Origin: Anaerolineae bacterium
Lineage (GTDB): Bacteria; Chloroflexota; Anaerolineae; JACIWR01
Length of the DNA: 8,069 nucleotides
Direction of reading: 5' to 3'
Assembly: GCA_021162125.1 (NCBI GenBank)
Contig: JAGGZG010000101.1
Coordinates: 1 to 8,069, forward strand
Positions 6,580 through 8,069 of this stretch are shown piece by piece. The stretch's first letter is position 1. Every line of letters starts with the position of its first letter. The notes beneath the pieces are model-generated. The model did not search any database. It had not been told where the DNA came from and saw only the letters and a list, made by a program, of their open reading frames with translations. Both the position numbers and the translations under genes were made by a program.

Positions 6580-7997
6580 TGATACAGCAGCGCAAAGGGT
6601 GGCTCGTTCTCTTGTTAGCTGTAATTCTGGGACTTGCGGGCGACGCGAGAGGAGTGAACCTGGCCCAGGGCCCGCAGATTGCCGTGGACTGGAATGCCAC
6701 CCTGGGACCAGGGCCGGGTGAGTATGGCACCAATGTGTGGTGGACAGATCAGGATGCCGATCTTTGGCAATCGCGTTACGCGGAAAGCGCCTCGACCATG
6801 TTCCGTGTGCCTATTTCACACGCCATCCTGGAACCGAACAATGACAACGACGATCCAAGCACCATCAACTGGGCGGGATTCCAATTCGAGACGCCGTTGC
6901 CGGTCCCGGATGGGGGGCGTACCACTACATACCATGCCTGGTTCGAGGCCTTGCGCGATAGCGGAGCGACCATCCTGCTGCAGCCGTCGTACCTGTCACC
7001 GTGGCTCAGTGACAATGCGCCTCATCCAGGGGGCTACGCCCCGTACCCGCCCAACGACCTGGATGAGTATCGTGAATTCGTGCTCGCCGTGCTGCGCTAT
7101 CTGGTGGAGACGGTCAACTTTCCTCCACAGCGCATTGCGCTGGAGGCGATGAATGAGCCCGATCTGGAATGTGGGGTGGATCCTGTCGTCCCCTGCTTCT
7201 GGCAGAACTGGACAATGGCAGATATCGCGGATGTAGTCCGTGTCTCCCAAGAAGCCATCCAGTCCGTGGATGGGGATATTGCCTTGGTCGGCCTGGCCGA
7301 ATGCTGTGGCACGGACGTGGTGGAGACTTTGCTGACCGACTATCCAGCGGAAGGCTCTTATCTGGATGGCTTGTCATATCACCGCTACTCTTCTGGCTAC
7401 GATGTTGCCGCTCTGTTGGGGCGAGGAGAGAGACTGAAAACCTACGGGCGGCCTGTATATGCCGATGAGTATGGCAGCCTTAGTTATCGCAGTGAGGGGA
7501 CTGCTGGTGCACTATGGCACAGTTATGTGCTGGGTGAACTATGGAGATCAGGCATCGGTCCGCTGCAGTATCCATTTAGTGAATGGCCTACTCAGGGGGA
7601 GCCATATAACAGCATGGGACTGTTTCACGACTGGCGCGAGGATTGGACCATCAAGCCGGCGTACTGGGTGTATGCTAATTTCTACACGCATCTGGGAGGG
7701 ACGACCATTGTCTCTTCCACTGCTCCTGCAGAGTTGGATGTGATAGCGGGTAAGAAGTCGAGTGAAAATGGCGACGCCCTGATAGCTGTTTGGGTGACCA
7801 ATCGCAGCGGGACGGCATACAGCGGGGTGCAGTTTCAGGTGACCAGCTTTCCCCGAGATGAAGCAACTTTAACAATATACGATACCATGGCGGGTCTGAG
7901 CCCCGCGGAGACACAATCCGTCTCGGGCACGCCTCTGACTTTCAGCGCGGACCTGCCCGCCAACGGCTCTCGCTGCTTTGTGGTGCGCGCGCCCTGA
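6579..7997 (+). CDS. Secreted clan GH-A glycoside hydrolase
   Basis: This 472-residue protein starts with a signal peptide: MIQQRK, then the hydrophobic core WLVLLLAVILGLAG, with cleavage around residues 20-30. A TIM-barrel hydrolase domain of the GH5/GH30/GH39 kind follows. ALEAMNEPDLE at 188-198 carries the acid/base glutamate E193 in the NEP motif, SYHRY at 266-270 is a typical active-site histidine strand, and YADEYGS at 294-300 carries the probable nucleophile E297. The spacing of about 104 residues is usual for the clan. Residues from about 375 on look like the small beta-sandwich that caps GH30/GH39-like enzymes. The exact family is not determinable by eye. The start is ATG 6579, one base overlapping the flippase stop, with GGTGGA at 6568-6573. 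By analogy with PslG (GH39), it may trim or release the polymer made by this operon. An in-frame continuation beyond the stop suggests the original gene was longer. Confidence 0.85.
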   Translation: MIQQRKGWLVLLLAVILGLAGDARGVNLAQGPQIAVDWNATLGPGPGEYGTNVWWTDQDADLWQSRYAESASTMFRVPISHAILEPNNDNDDPSTINWAGFQFETPLPVPDGGRTTTYHAWFEALRDSGATILLQPSYLSPWLSDNAPHPGGYAPYPPNDLDEYREFVLAVLRYLVETVNFPPQRIALEAMNEPDLECGVDPVVPCFWQNWTMADIADVVRVSQEAIQSVDGDIALVGLAECCGTDVVETLLTDYPAEGSYLDGLSYHRYSSGYDVAALLGRGERLKTYGRPVYADEYGSLSYRSEGTAGALWHSYVLGELWRSGIGPLQYPFSEWPTQGEPYNSMGLFHDWREDWTIKPAYWVYANFYTHLGGTTIVSSTAPAELDVIAGKKSSENGDALIAVWVTNRSGTAYSGVQFQVTSFPRDEATLTIYDTMAGLSPAETQSVSGTPLTFSADLPANGSRCFVVRAP

Positions 7998-8048
7998 CTC
8001 ACCGAGCAGGTCTATTTGCCCGTTGCGTTCAAAGAGTATGTACCATGA
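7998..8048 (+). other. In-frame 3' extension of the hydrolase: lost or read-through YLP tail
   Basis: Right after TGA 7995-7997, the same frame reads 16 codons, LTEQVYLPVAFKEYVP, then TGA at 8046-8048. The VYLPVAFKEY core resembles the YLPLVLKN-type tails that I recall at the ends of many secreted Chloroflexota proteins. The second TGA overlaps a candidate start as ATGA (8045-8048), the same junction style used at 2623 and 5221. Seen: the frame and the overlap. Inferred: the ancestral hydrolase ended at 8048. Confidence 0.6.
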
Positions 8049-8069
8049 ATCAAGTAAAACGCCATGTAC
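8045..8069 (+). CDS. Start of a further gene (partial, runs off the window)
   Basis: ATG 8045 opens a frame, MNQVKRHV, to the window end. AAAGAG at 8031-8036 lies 8 bases upstream, and the start shares ATGA with the second stop of the hydrolase frame, matching the operon's other junctions. An alternative ATG at 8038 (MYHESSKTPC) has almost no spacing from that site and is less likely. Too little is visible to suggest a function. Confidence 0.4.

Noticed and set aside
7995..7997. TGA as a selenocysteine codon
   Set aside because: It lies at the very end of a beta-sandwich domain with no redox motif, and no plausible selenocysteine hairpin was seen just downstream; a nonsense change, sequencing error or ordinary readthrough is more plausible.

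Overview
The window reads as part of a cell-surface polysaccharide (exopolysaccharide or capsule type) biosynthesis operon. Every supported gene lies on the + strand, and most junctions are tightly coupled: ATGA overlaps at 2623 and 5221, TAATG at 6579, an 8-base overlap at 3674-3681, and a one-base gap at 1189. No RNA gene, insertion sequence, CRISPR array, terminator or clear promoter is visible, and no stretch over 300 bases lacks a gene. Origin is inferred to be a bacterium of the Chloroflexota (Anaerolineae-like). The reasons are an LPRCWRLxxQRYRLxG zinc-ribbon protein and a VYLPVAFKEY tail of the kind I remember from that phylum. Most genes are GC-rich with G/C-ending codons, while the second glycosyltransferase is clearly more AT-rich. 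No taxonomic search was possible.

Layout: 2-163 is the C-terminal end of a membrane protein. A 77-base gap holds only a ribosome binding site. 241-1188 is a membrane-associated GT2 glycosyltransferase. 1190-2359 is a GT-B (GT4-like) glycosyltransferase with a GTG start. 2372-2626 is a small degenerate zinc ribbon of the DUF35 type. 2623-3681 is an HPr-kinase-like P-loop protein. 3674-5224 is a divergent RtcB-family protein (RNA ligase fold). 5221-6579 is a Wzx-like polysaccharide flippase. 6579-7997 is a secreted clan-A glycoside hydrolase. A further gene probably begins at 8045.

The glycosyltransferases plausibly build a lipid-linked repeat unit, the flippase moves it across the membrane, and the secreted hydrolase trims or releases polymer, much as PslG does for Psl. 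What does not fit is the middle: a zinc-ribbon remnant, an HprK-like kinase and an RtcB homologue, coupled to the flippase. RtcB chemistry joins a phosphate end to a hydroxyl through a guanylylated intermediate, so a kinase plus RtcB-like pair might make phosphodiester links in or on a glycopolymer. This is speculation, but it is the best candidate here for an undescribed system. A second notable point is at the hydrolase 3' end: after the TGA at 7995, the same frame continues with LTEQVYLPVAFKEYVP and stops at 8046-8048 in an ATGA overlap with the next start, suggesting the gene was recently shortened, is read through, or contains a sequence error.
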